The position numbers and the translations under genes were made by a program. Positions 1-11,407 of a DNA stretch of 64,000 bases are shown in pieces; the first letter of the stretch is position 1, and every line of letters begins with the position of its first letter. The DNA is taken from positions 1 to 64,000 of the forward strand of contig JAYKXN010000083.1 in the NCBI GenBank assembly GCA_037962975.1, given 5' to 3'. A model generated the notes under the pieces. It ran no database searches, was not told the DNA's origin, and saw only the letters and a program-made list of their open reading frames with translations. Source of the stretch: Clitoria ternatea (lineage: Eukaryota > Streptophyta > Magnoliopsida > Fabales > Fabaceae).

Positions 1-178
1 AATTAGTCTTATGTGAACAAGTATTAAGAGATTTTTGAGAATCATATCTATCCATGTATGTATATGTATAATTGATTTGCAAATCCATCATTTTTATGTT
101 AATTTACTATATCAAAACCTTTACCCTAAATTTTAGAATAATGATTTAAAAATGAATTATTAATCTATACACACACAA

Positions 179-197
179 ATATATATATATATATATA
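179..197. repeat. (AT)n microsatellite in an A unit
   Basis: About 19 bp of alternating AT following an ACACAC run. The same position in other units holds AT tracts of different length: about 1126-1139, 2059-2080, 3002-3020, 7117-7129, 8979-9010, 9929-9953 and 10856-10889. In the unit around 8050 the tract is absent. Confidence 0.9.
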
Positions 198-3100
198 AGG
201 GTAAAGAACATAATAATAACATTTAATAGGTTTAAGAAGAAGTCAAACTTATAAAACTTTAAGATTAACTACATATTAAACTTTTTAAAAATGGTTCTCT
301 ATATTACTCTTCAAAAATAAGAAAATGAAGTCCTCTCTTTTTTACTCTAAATAGGGGTGTCACTCATCATATCCTACACATACGTGGTCAACATTGCATC
401 ACCACACAACCATACTTTTCCTTTTAGTGAAATTGTCCTAAGGTTTGTTTATCATGTCTATTTAGCTATATTTATAATATCTATTAGGTCACTATGATTT
501 CAAAAATATAACTAGTACAAATATAAAAACAATTACCATACATATTTTTAATTTTATAATATTTTAAAATTATTAAGTTGTTATTCTATATGGTTTATTT
601 TTAGATTTAAAAGATGGGTCAGTACCGACACATTAAGGAACAAACAATATCTAAATTAAGCTTTAAAAGATCATAACTCAACATACTTTGAGCTCAATAT
701 TAGCATTTAAATGGACTACACAAGCTTTAAAAATTCTTCACGTATTAGTTTCCATCAAATACGTCATTCCTAAATAAAATTTTCTGGTGTTTCAAAGAAT
801 TCTTGAACTTATAATCATATTGAAAATTTCTTATTGAAGTTTTAATTTGATTTTTAGCATTGAAGAGTTAAACCTTAGAGTATATTTGGATGGCTAATTT
901 TAGAATGTTAGAATTATTAGATTCAAATAATAAGTATTTACAAAATTAGTCTTATGTGAACAAGTATTAAGAGATTTTTGAGAATCATATCTATCCATGT
1001 ATGTATATGTATAATTGATTTGCAAATCCATCATTTATATGTTACTTTACTATGTTAAAAACTTTACCCTAAATTTTAAAATATTGATTTAAAAATGGAA
1101 TATTAATGTGTACACACACAAATATTATATATATATATAAGTAAAGAATATAATAATAACATTTAATAGGCTTAAGAAGAAGCCAAACTTATAAAAGTTT
1201 AAGATTAACTACATATTAAACTTTTTAAAACTGGTTCTCTATATTACTCTTCAAAAACAAGAAAATGAAGTCCTGTCTTTTTTACTCTAAATAGGGGTGT
1301 CACTCATTATATGCTACACATACGTGGTCAACATTGCCTCACAACACAACCATATTTTTACTTTAAGTGAAATTGTCCTAAGGTTTGCTTATCAAGTCTA
1401 TTTAGCTATATTTATAATGTATATTAGGTCACTATGATTTCAAAAATGCAACTAGTAAAATTATAAAAACAATTACCATAACTATTTTTAATTTTAATTT
1501 TATAATATTTTAAAATTATTAAGTTGTTATTCTATATGATTTGTTTTTAGATTTCAAAGATGGGTCAATACCGACATATTAAGGAACAAACAATATCTAA
1601 ATTAAGCTTTAAAAGATCATAACTGAACATAATTTGAGCTCAATATTAGCATTTAAATGGACTACACAAGCTTTGAAAATGCTTCACGTATTAGTTTTCA
1701 TCAAACAAGTTATTCCTAAATAAACTTTTCTGGGGTTTCAAAGAATTCTTTAACTCACAATCATATTGACAATTTCTTATTGAAGTTTGAATTTAATTTT
1801 TAGCATTGAAGAGCTAAACCTTATAGTATATTTGGATGACTAATTTTAGAATGTTAGAATTCAAATAATAAGTATTTACAAAACGAGTCTTATGTGAACA
1901 AATATTAAGAGATATCTAAGAATCATATCTATTCATGTATGTATATGTATAATTGATTTGTAAATCAATTATTTTTATGTTACTTTACTATGTCAAAAAC
2001 TTTACCCTAAATTTTATAATATTAATTTAAAATGAATTATTAATGTGCATACAAACAAATATATATATATATATATATATGAGTAAAGAACATAATAATA
2101 ACTTTTAATAGGCTTAAGAAGAAGCCATACTTATAAAACATTAAGATTAAGTACATATTAAACCTTTTAAAAATGGTTCCCTATTATACTCTTCAAAAAC
2201 AAGAAAATAAAGTCCTTTCTATTTTACTATAAATAAGGGTGTTACTCATCATAGCCTACACACATGTGGTCTACATTGCCTTACAACATAACCATATTTT
2301 TCTTTTAGTTAAATTATTCTAAGATTTACTTATCAAGTCTATTTAGCTATATTTATAATGTCAACAAGGTCACTATAATTTCAAAAATATAAGTAGTAAA
2401 ATTATAAAAACAATTACCATAACCATTTTTAATTTTATAATATTTTAAAATTATAAAGTTATTATTCTATATGTTTTGTTTTTAGATTTCAAAGATGTGT
2501 CAGTACCGGCATATTAATGAACAAATAATATCCAAATTGAGCTTTAAAGGATCATAACTCAACATAATTTGAGCTCAAAATTAACATTTAAATGGACTAT
2601 ACAAGCTTAAAAAATGCTTTATCTATTAGTTTCCATCATATAATTAATTCCTAAATAAAATTTTCAGGGGTTTCAAAGAATACTTGAACTCACAAGCATA
2701 TTGAAACTTCATTATATAAGTTTGAATTTTATTTTTAGCATTGAAGAGCTAAGCCTTAGACAATATTTGGATGGCTAATTTTAGAATGTTAGAATTATTA
2801 AATTCAAATAATAAGTATTTAAAAATGAGTCTTATATGAACAAATATTAAGAGATATTTGAGAATCATATCTCTTTATGTATGTATATGTATAATTGATT
2901 TACAAATCCATCATTTATATGTTACTTTACTATGTCAAAAACTTTACCCTAAATTTTAAAATATGGATTTGAAAATGAATTATTAATGTGCATACACATA
3001 AATATATATATATATATATACACACGAGTAAAGAACATAATAATAACATTTAATAGGTTTAAGAAAAAGCCAAACTTATAAAACATTAAGATTAACTACG

Positions 3101-3199
3101 TATTAAACTTTTTAAAAATGGTTCTCTATATTACTCTTCAAAAATAAGAAAATGAAGTCCTTTCTTTTTTACTCTAAATAGGGGTGTCACTCATCATAG

Positions 3200-3202
3200 C
3201 CT
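3200..3202. repeat. Target-site duplication, left copy (CCT)
   Basis: The trinucleotide CCT directly precedes the CACTA terminus and is repeated directly after the other end. Uninterrupted family A units contain a single CCT here. Confidence 0.93.
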
Positions 3203-3215
3203 CACTACAAGAAAA
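3203..3215 (+). repeat. Left terminal inverted repeat of the CACTA element
   Basis: CACTACAAGAAAA. It pairs with 6352-6364 on the opposite strand with two mismatches, at positions 6 and 13. Confidence 0.93.
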
Positions 3216-3220
3216 CCAGG

Positions 3221-3376
3221 AATTAGTGGCGGTTTTAAACGTGCACTAGCAGCAGTTTTAACCGCAACCAAAATAATTATCGGCGGTTGTAAAACTACCG
3301 CTAAACATTCTCCCAGGAATAATTTTAACATCGGTTTTTTAACCCACCAGTATTCCAACAGAAACCGCCACTAATC
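3221..3376. repeat. Left subterminal motif cluster of the CACTA element
   Basis: Several GCGGTTT/AAACCGC-like motifs crowd the first 175 bp: at 3222-3235, around 3250-3264, around 3282-3298, around 3330-3345 and at 3362-3375. The first and last are a perfect 14-bp inverted pair (ATTAGTGGCGGTTT and its complement) about 126 bp apart. A related AAACCGCCA lies at 6332-6340 near the right end. In En/Spm elements such repeated subterminal motifs bind the transposase; that role here is inferred. Confidence 0.75.
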
Positions 3377-4277
3377 TATTAATTAAAGTAAAAAAAATTA
3401 ATATATATATTAACCATTCTTAAATGCCACAAATAAGGGCCTTCAATTCATGAAGTGAGAAGAATAGAAATTCATATCATCAATTCATGCAAGATGTATA
3501 CAAATGTCTCCTTTTTATTTTAATTGGTCTTTTTGTAAAATGGTAATGTCATGCAAGATATATACAAATATCTGTAATATACTAAAATCTTATGTGTGTC
3601 TCTATATTTTGACAACCAACTCAGAAAAATTATAGAATTGTCAATGGTGTCCTTAAACTTTTAATATGGAATGAAGTAGAAAAAAATGCTAATAAACTTT
3701 TACTCAAATACTATAATTCTTTCTCTCTAGTGCATATCTTTGAAAATAAATAAATAAACTAAAGTAATATATATATATATATATATATGAAGATTGATGT
3801 TTTAAATAAAAACTAAATTCCAAATATGCAATATGCTCCAAATATGGAAGTCCAACTCCTCTTGTCTGAATTATCATTTATGTAATATATATTGCTGCAC
3901 ATAAGTTTTTACCCTTTTATGAGTTCCTACTAATTAAATGTGTAATGATTAAAATTGTACATTATCATTACTTTAATTTCACTCATGTATGGGTTCTTCT
4001 TGCCTAAAAAAACTACTTCAAAGAGTCATCCATAGAATAACAAATTTATTAGAGAACATTCTTTATCAAACTCAGACATCACCTACTTGAAGAGGAGAAA
4101 CAACATGCCCATATCCATATTGCGTTTTAATTAATTGAAACCAAAATTCACATAATAGCAAGTATCGGACCCTTTTAACTACTTACCTGAGGGCCCATAA
4201 TAGTAATACAAATTAGGAGGGAATTTAATGAAAATGAATAGAAGCCAAAAAGATAAAAATGATATTTTAGAGTATAA
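3377..4277. other. Unassigned interior of the CACTA element, left part
   Basis: About 900 bp with no recognisable exon. It is AT-rich, with a short (AT)n run near 3767-3788, and contains two related stretches around CATGCAAGATGTATACAAAT (near 3486 and 3553) that look like a local duplication. On the minus strand it lies downstream of the captured V-ATPase exons and may include further intron or 3' sequence of the same gene, but no conserved peptide could be read. No transposase motif was seen. Confidence 0.6.
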
Positions 4278-5155
4278 TTCTCGATGTTGCTTCTTCAACA
4301 GAAAGGGCTTTGGTAATAACATCCATGGTACAACAACAAGTGCCAACAGTAGTAACACGACCTAACAACAATGAAACAGTGGAGAGTTCAGATGTGATAT
4401 GGCTTCTGTTCAGTATTTTTAAATAGAAAAATGGATCCAAATCAAAGTTGAAATTTCTTACTTAAAGGAACTGTTGGCCAACAAAAAGCTGGTTTTCACC
4501 TAAATCATCAGTTGGACTTAGGAACATGTATATCATCACATGATACAGGTCAGCCTTTGATCTAGTGCACCACTTCATCTGGGGAACAAACTGGTACCTG
4601 AAGCAACATTAGAAAAGCATACAATGAATAGTGAACACTATAAACAACAAACCACAGACCACATTCAACTAATGTTGTACTTTTGCTATTACCATACATT
4701 TCTGTTGTTTTCAAAGTATTTTGCATTATAGTAACTCATTATAATTCTAAGATTCATTTGAGATACTCCTAGTAGAATTGACATCTTCATCTTTAAGGAG
4801 TTAAGAAATGGCAGTTCACTCCGAGTACCATACCATTTAGGATCCACACCAAACGGGTAAGCGTCACGTACTTTTATTAAGCCTATGGTGGAAGCATCCC
4901 TAAGGATGAAATAATAAATATTACGCACATATATAAGGTGACCAGCAAGCATAAAAGACAATTAATACTTTGAATAAATTATATTAGTAACCACCTGCAT
5001 GAAGTATCACGACATCCATAGGCTGATGGTCCAAACAGTTCAAATGGAACAGAGAAGAATTCATTATATATGAACCCCGTATAGATTGAGAAGAGTGTCA
5101 TCATCAAAACAACATAGCATCCACCAAAAGCCATTTTTAATATATCTCTAAGTTT
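4278..5155 (-). pseudogene. VHA-a: Captured fragment of vacuolar H+-ATPase subunit a (four exons with introns)
   Basis: Minus-strand exons read as consecutive parts of the membrane half of plant V-ATPase subunit a, which carries protons across vacuolar and endosomal membranes in the V0 sector. Exon 1 (5155-4995) includes [19 protein letters not shown]; exon 2 (4899-4693) includes [18 protein letters not shown] and [13 protein letters not shown]; exon 3 (4597-4462) includes [20 protein letters not shown]; exon 4 (4361 to about 4278) includes VPWMLLPKPFLLKKQH. GT..AG introns at 4994-4900, 4692-4598 and 4461-4362 join exons 1-2 and 2-3 in matching phase (AG/G and TG/G). About 195 residues remain of a family about 820 long, lacking the cytosolic N-terminal domain and the downstream proton-path arginine region. 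Exon 3 lacks about 16 residues after QFVPQM in frame and ends with a TAA just before its donor, so this cannot make a working subunit. Retained introns show capture from genomic DNA, not mRNA. Whether it is transcribed is unknown. Confidence 0.92.
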
Positions 5156-5850
5156 CTGCCATCAACATTGAACAAAACTGATGCTGGGATAAAATAAGAG
5201 AAAACAAAATTAGAAGCAAAACAACAAAAAGGCATGTCACAAAACAGTTGGTGTTCAAGAAAAATATAGGCTAAAAACAAAGTCTAAAACTGAACCAGAA
5301 CCAATGAATCATCATAGAACTGTTATCAAACACCATATCTTCATGCTCGAACAAACACCAAATAAAGGATGTAACCATGAATCCAAGGGAACTACCATTA
5401 GGAATCATGGAAAAATTTGTCGATCCAAATGCTTTCAATGATCTAAATCCATCAAACATAACAAAAAAAAAGATTGATACACTAATCCAGTTTCACAATA
5501 GTAACTTTAATAGAAATATGGATCCTTCTACAATATGGTGAGCAGCCAGCCAAAACCAATGATAAATGCTAAATCAAGCATATGATGGTAGAACAAAAAA
5601 TAGAGCAGCGAAGACTGTTGGACAGAAGGAAATCATGATTTTCTTTTATACTGTAAAAGCACATAAACAGAAACTATAAAAGTACATAAACAGAAGCAAA
5701 AATAGAACCCAAAAATCATAAATCACTGCAACAAAAGAAAGACTAACCCAGAAACTATATAGAAACTTCAGAAGCAGAAAAATAAGTAATAACAAAATGA
5801 GAAATTAAAACCTTATAAAACTCAGCGTGAAATGGAAGAAGCAAAAATGT
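5156..5850. other. Unassigned interior of the CACTA element, middle
   Basis: The 100 bp next to 5155 are T-rich on the minus strand and end in GATGGCAG, as expected of the intron preceding the first captured exon. The exon that should come before it in VHA-a was not found. A 62-codon minus-strand frame at 5459-5271 has no similarity I recognise. The rest is A-rich on the plus strand, with a near-repeat around ACATAAACAGAA (5661-5695). It may be intron or sequence captured from a second source. Confidence 0.5.
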
Positions 5851-6240
5851 TGAAGCTTCAAATTTTAGAGGCAATGGTAACAGTGAAGTGGTGCTACAGT
5901 GGAACGCTAGTCACAGTGAGAAGATGAGACGCGTGGTGGTTTGAAGGCATGATGGTTCACCATTGGGACTCTTCCATGGTGGCACAGTCGCGCAGCGAGC
6001 GGAGGTACGACAAGGACTATAAGAAGGTACATGTGAACAAAGGCATGATGGGGAGAAAGGATTAAGAGAAGAGAGGAAGAGAGTGAAAAGGTGCTGAACA
6101 GAGAGTGAGATACGTGGTAGATAAGAGGGAAATGGGAAAAATTAAGGGTTAGGGATTTAGGAGAAGAGGGAAATGAAAATAAAAGAACCATGATGGGAGG
6201 GAAAAAGACCACGTGACCTGCACGTGCCCATTTAATGGGA
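5851..6240 (-). other. Higher-GC, pyrimidine-rich (minus strand) block in the CACTA element, UTR- or promoter-like
   Basis: This stretch is clearly richer in G and C than the rest of the window. On the minus strand it is rich in CT runs (CTCTCTGTTCAGC, CTCTTCCTCTCTTCTC), like many plant 5' untranslated leaders, and it lies upstream of the captured VHA-a exons. CACGTG occurs twice nearby (6211-6216 and 6222-6227), a G-box core. Overlapping minus-strand frames of 101 and 74 codons are low-complexity and resemble no family I know. It could be the element's own promoter or leader, or a fragment captured from another gene. Confidence 0.4.
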
Positions 6241-6351
6241 AATTAACGGTAGTTACAGAATCGCTGTTAACTTTCTTCATCCAATTCAATAATGTGCTTA
6301 CTTGTGGTAGTTCTAAGTAACCCCTACTAATAAACCGCCATAAAACTGAAT

Positions 6352-6364
6352 ATTTCTTATAGTG
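6352..6364 (-). repeat. Right terminal inverted repeat of the CACTA element
   Basis: On the minus strand this reads CACTATAAGAAAT, the partner of 3203-3215. Confidence 0.93.
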
Positions 6365-6367
6365 CCT
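6365..6367. repeat. Target-site duplication, right copy (CCT)
   Basis: Second copy of the 3-bp duplication, after which the satellite continues as ACACATATG, as in sister units. Confidence 0.93.
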
Positions 6368-8974
6368 ACACATATGTTGTCAACATTGCCTCACAACATA
6401 ACCATATTTTTTTCTTTTAGTGAAATTGTCCTAAGGTTTGCTTATCAAGTCTATTTAGCTAAATTTATAATGTCTATTGGGTCACTATGATTTCAAAAAT
6501 ATAACTAGTATAATTATAAAAACAATTACCATCACTATTTTTAATTGTAATTTTATAATATTTTAAAAATTATTAAGTTGATAGTCTATATGTTTCATTT
6601 TTAGATTTCTAATATGAGTCACTACCGACATATGAAGGAACAAACAATATCTAAATTGAGCCTTAAAAGATCATAACTCAACATAATTTGAGCTCAAAAT
6701 TAGCATTTAAATGGACTACACAAGCTTTGAAAATGCTTCATCTATTAGTTTCCATCAAATAAGTAATTCCTAAATAAAATTTCCAGGTGTTTCAAACAAT
6801 TCTTGAACTCACAATAATATTGAAAAATCATTGTTGAAGTTTGAATTTAATTTTTAGCATTGAAGAGCTAAGTCTTAGAGTATATTTGGATGGCTAATTT
6901 TAGAATGTTAGAATTATTAAATTCAAATAATAAGTATTTACAAAACAAGTCTTATGAGAAAAATATTAAGAAATATCTGAGAATCATATCTAGTCATGTA
7001 TCTATATATATAATTGATTTGCAAATCCATCATTTATTTGTTACTTTACTATGTCAAAAACTTTACCCTAAATTTTAAAACATTGATTTTAAAAAAATTA
7101 TTAATGTGTACATACATATATATATATATGAGTAAAGAACATAATAATAACATATATTAGGTTTAAGAAGAAGTCAAATGTATAAACCATTAAGATTAAC
7201 TACATATTAAACTTTTTAAAAATGGTTCTCTATATTACTCTTCAAAAATAAGAAAATGAAGTCCTTACTTTTTTACTCTAAATAGGGGTGTCAGACATTA
7301 TACCCTACACATATATGGTCAACATTGCCTCACAACACAACCATATTATTCTTAGTAAAATTGTCCAAAGTTTTGCTTATCAAGTCTATTTAGCTAAATT
7401 TATAATGTCTATTAGGTCACTATTGTTACAAAAGTGTAACTAGTATAATTATAAAAACAATTACCATAATTATTTTTAATTTTAATTTTATAATATTTTA
7501 AAATTATTAAGTTGTTATTCTATATGTTTTGTTTTTAGACTTCAAAGATGAGTTAGTATTGACATATTAAGGAATAAATAATATCTAAATTGAGCTTTTA
7601 AAGATCATAAGTACACATAATTTGAGCTTAAAATTAGCATTTAAATGGACTACACAAGCTTTGACAATGCTTTATCTATTAGTTTCCATCAAATAAATAA
7701 TTCCTAAATAAAATTTCCATGGATTTCAAAGAATTCTTGAACTCACAATCATATTGAAAATTCGTTATTGAAGTTTGAATTTTATTTTTAGAGTTGAAGA
7801 GCTAAGCCTTAGAGTATATTTGGATGGCTAATTTTAGAATGTTAGAATTATTAAATTCAAATAATAAGTATTTACAAAACGAGTCTTATGGAACAAATGT
7901 TAAGAGATATCTGAGAATCATATCTATTGATATATGTATATATATAACTGATTTGAAAATCCATCATTTATATGTTACTTTACTATGTCAAAAAATTTAC
8001 CCAAAATATTAAAATATTGATTTAAAAATGAATTATTAATGTGTACACACAATGAGCAAAGAATATAATAATAACATTTAACAAGTTTAAGAAGAAGCCA
8101 AACTTATAAAACATTAAGATTAACTACATATTAAACTTTTTAAAAATGGTTCTCTATATTACTCTTCAAAAATAAAAAAAAATGAAGTCCTTTCCTTTTT
8201 ACTCTAAATAGGGGTGTCACTCATCATAGCCTACACATACGTGGTCAACATTGTCTCACAACATAACCATATTTTTTCTTTTAGTTAAATTGTCCTAAGG
8301 TTTTCTTATCAAGTCTATTTAGCTATATTTTTAATGTCTACTAGGTCACTATGATTTAAAAAATATAACTAGTGAAATTATAAAAATAATTACCATAACT
8401 ATTTTTAATTTTAATTTTATAATATTTTAAATTATTATGTTGTTATTCTATATGATTTGTTTTTAGATTTCAAAGATGGGTCAGTACTGACATATTAAGG
8501 AACGAATAATATCTAAATTAAGCTTTAAAAGATTATAACTCAACATAATTTGAGCTCAAAATTAGCATTTAAATGGACTACCCAAGCTATGAAAATACTT
8601 AATGTATTAGCTTCCATCAAACAAGTAATTCTTAAATAAAATTTCGTACGGTTTCAAAGAATTCTTGAACTCTAAATTATATTAAAAATTTCTTATTGAA
8701 GTTTGGAATTGATTTTTTGCATTGAAGAGGTAAACCTTAGAGTATATTTGGATGACTAATTTTAGAATGTTAGAATTATTAGATTTAAATAATAAGTATT
8801 TACAAAACAAGTATTATGTGAACAAATATTAAGAGATATCTGAGAATCATATCTATTCATGTATGTATGTGTATAATTGATTTGCAAATCCATCATTTAT
8901 ATGTTACTTTATTATGGAAAAAACTTTACCCTAAATTTTAAAACATTGATTTAAAAATGAATTATTAATATACT

Positions 8975-9016
8975 CACATATATATGTATATATATATATA
9001 TATGTATATGTGAGTA
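8975..9016. repeat. Near-perfect AT palindrome within an A unit
   Basis: The AT tract of this unit is bounded by CTCACATATA on the left and TATATGTGAG on the right, with TATGTATAT steps inside, so the whole stretch of about 42 bp is nearly self-complementary and could extrude a hairpin. The other units lack this symmetrical form. Confidence 0.7.
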
Positions 9017-10852
9017 AAGAATATAATAATAACATTTAATAGGTGTAAGAAGAAGTCAAACTTATAAAACATTAAGATTAAGTACATATTAAACTTTTTA
9101 AAAATGGTTCTCGATATTACTCTTCAAAAACAAGAAAATGAAGTCCTTTTTTTTATTAAATAGGGATGCCACTCCTCATAGCCTACACATATGTGGTCAA
9201 CATTGCCTTACAACACAACCATATTATTTCTTTTAGTGAAATTGTCCTAAGATTTGCTTATTAAGTCTATTTAGCTATATTTATAATGTCTACTATGTCA
9301 TTATGAATTCAAAAGTATAACTAGTATAATTATAAAAGCAATTACCATAACCATATTTAATTTTAATTTTATAATATTGTAAAATTATTAAGTTGTTATT
9401 CTATATGTTTTGTTTTCAGATTTCAAAGATGAGTCAATACCGATATATTAAGGAACAAACAATATCTATATTTACCTTTAAAAGATCATAACTCAACATA
9501 ATTTGAGCTCAAAATTAGCATTCAAATGGACTACACAAGCTTTGAAATGTTTCATTTATTAGTTTTCATCAAACAAGTTTTTCCTAAATAAAATTTCCTG
9601 GAGTTTCAAAGAATTCTTGAACTCACAATCATATTGAAAATTCGTTATTGAAGTTTAAATTTGATGTTTAGCACTAAAGAGCTAAAGTATATTTCGATGG
9701 CTAATTTTAGAATGTTAGAATTATTCAATTCAAATAATAAGTATTTACAAAATAACTCTTATGTGAAGAAATATTAAGATATATCTGAGAATCATATTTA
9801 GTCACGTATCTATATCTATAATTGATTTACAAATCCATCATTTATATATTACTTTAATATGTCAAAAACTTTACTCTAAATTTTAAAACATTGACTTAAA
9901 AATGAATTATTAATGTGTACCCACACAAATATATATATATATATATATATATAAGTAAAGAACATAATAATAACATTTAATAGGTTTAAGAAGAAGTCAA
10001 ACTTATAAAACATGAAGATTAACTACATATATAACTTTTTAAAAATGGTTCTCTATATTACTCTTCAAAAACAAGAAAATAAAGTCCTTTTTTTATACTC
10101 TAAATAGGCGTGTCACTTATCATAGCCTACATATATGTTGTCAACATTGCCTCACAACACAACCATATTTATTCTTTCAGTGTAATTATCCTAAGGTTTG
10201 CTTATCAAGTCTATTTAGCTAAATTTATAATGTCTATTAGGTCATTATGATTTCAAAAACAATTACCATAATTATATTTAATTTTGATTTTATAATATTT
10301 TAAAATTATTAAGTTGTTATTTTATATGTTTTGTTTTTAGATTTCAAAGATGAGTCAGTACTCACTTATTAAGGAACAAATAATATCTAAATTAAGCTTT
10401 AAAAGATCATAACTAAACATAATTTGAGCTCAAAATTAGCATTTAAATAGACTATACAATCTTTGGAAATGCTTCATCTATTAGTTTTCATCAAATAAGT
10501 AATTCCTAAATAAAATTTCTAAGGGTTTTAAAGAATTCTTGAACTCATAATCATATTGAAAATTCGTTATTGAAGTTTGAATTTGATTTTTAGCACTAAA
10601 GAGCTAAACCTTAGCGTATATTTTGATGGCTAATTTTAGAATGTTGGAATTATTAAATTCAAATAATAAGTATTTACAAAACAATTCTTATGTGAAGAAA
10701 TATTAAGAAATATCTGAGAATCATATCTAATCACGTATCTATATCTATAATTGATTTGCAAATCCATCATTTATATGTTACTTTACTATACAAAAACTTT
10801 ACCCTAAGTTTTAAAACATTGATTTACAAATGAATTATTAATGTGTACACAC

Positions 10853-10855
<3 letters not shown>

Positions 10856-10889
<34 letters not shown>
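10856..10889. repeat. Longest (AT)n tract in array A
   Basis: About 34 bp of uninterrupted AT alternation at the usual microsatellite position of the unit. Confidence 0.9.
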
Positions 10890-10892
<3 letters not shown>

Positions 10893-11407
10893 TAAAAAAC
10901 ATAATAATAACATTTAATAGGTTTAAGAAGTCAAACTTATAAAACATTAAGATTAACTACATATTAAACTTTTTAAAAATGGTTCTCTATATTACTCTTC
11001 AAACACAAAAAAATAAAGTCCTTTCGTTTTTACTCTAAATAGTGGTGTCACTCATCATAGCCTACGCATATACTGTCAACATTGCCTCACAACACAACCA
11101 TATTTTTTCTCTCAGTGAAATTATCCTATGGTTTGCTTATGAAGTCTATTTAGCTAAATTTATAATGTCTATTAGGTCACTATGATTTCCAAAGTTTAAC
11201 TAGTATAATATAAAAGCAATTACCATAACTATATTTAATTTTAATTTTATAATATTGTAAAATTATTAAGTTGTTATTCTATATGTTTTGTTTTTAGATT
11301 TTAAAGATGAGTTAGTACCGACATATTAAGGAACAAACATTATATAAATTGAGCTTTAAAAGATCATAACTCAACATAATTTGAGCTCAAAATTAGCATT
11401 TAAATGG

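Larger units (their letters stand above)
1..3202. repeat. Satellite family A, left block (unit about 930-946 bp)
   Basis: Head-to-tail tandem array, already in progress at base 1. The landmark TATATTTGGATG recurs (with small changes) near 881, 1827 and 2761, giving units of 946 and 934 bp; base 1 matches base 944. Each unit holds, in order, an (AT)n tract, a segment around CTCTAAATAGGGGTGTCA, a segment around GGTCACTATGATTTC and a segment around TTTGAGCTCAAAATTAGC. Units differ by many substitutions and small indels, so this is an older, unhomogenised array. No long open frame persists across units and I see no gene. The family is not one I can name. The last unit of this block is interrupted at 3203 by a transposon and resumes at 6365. 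Confidence 0.95.
3203..6364. mobile_element. Non-autonomous CACTA (En/Spm-like) DNA transposon, 3162 bp
   Basis: The left end begins CACTACAAGAAAA and the right end, read on the minus strand, begins CACTATAAGAAAT (11 of 13 identical). CACTA termini with short inverted repeats are diagnostic of the En/Spm superfamily, which makes 3-bp target duplications; here CCT lies on both sides (3200-3202 and 6365-6367). Removing the element and one CCT restores the satellite unit exactly as in its neighbours (CATAGCCTACACAT). Subterminal GGCGGTTT-type motifs on both strands resemble the transposase-binding arrays of such elements. I see no TNPA- or TNPD-like coding sequence, so mobility would need a helper element. 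The interior contains a captured host gene fragment on the minus strand. It is the only insertion of this kind in the window. Confidence 0.94.

Noticed and set aside
1067..1082. CCCTAAA, the plant telomere repeat, occurring once per A unit
   Set aside because: It is a single heptamer in an AT-rich context (TTTACCCTAAATTTT), never in tandem, so it does not indicate telomeric or interstitial telomere DNA.
4278..5155. Functional V-ATPase subunit gene
   Set aside because: Only a fragment is present, lacking the N-terminal half and the C-terminal end, with an internal deletion and a stop in exon 3.
5271..5459. 62-codon minus-strand frame in the CACTA interior as a second captured gene
   Set aside because: No motif or family recognised and no clear splice context; left as unassigned sequence.
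3203..6364. LTR retrotransposon interpretation of the insert
   Set aside because: No direct terminal repeats, primer binding site or polyprotein. CACTA inverted ends and a 3-bp duplication fit a DNA transposon.
5907..6373. Minus-strand frames of 101 and 74 codons near the right end of the CACTA element
   Set aside because: Low-complexity composition, overlapping frames, and the second runs across the transposon end into the satellite, so a real protein is unlikely.
6890..8012. Paired 62-codon plus-strand frames in array A
   Set aside because: They start at the ATGGCTAATTTTAGAATG landmark of the unit but other units have early stops or changed starts, so no coding constraint is evident.
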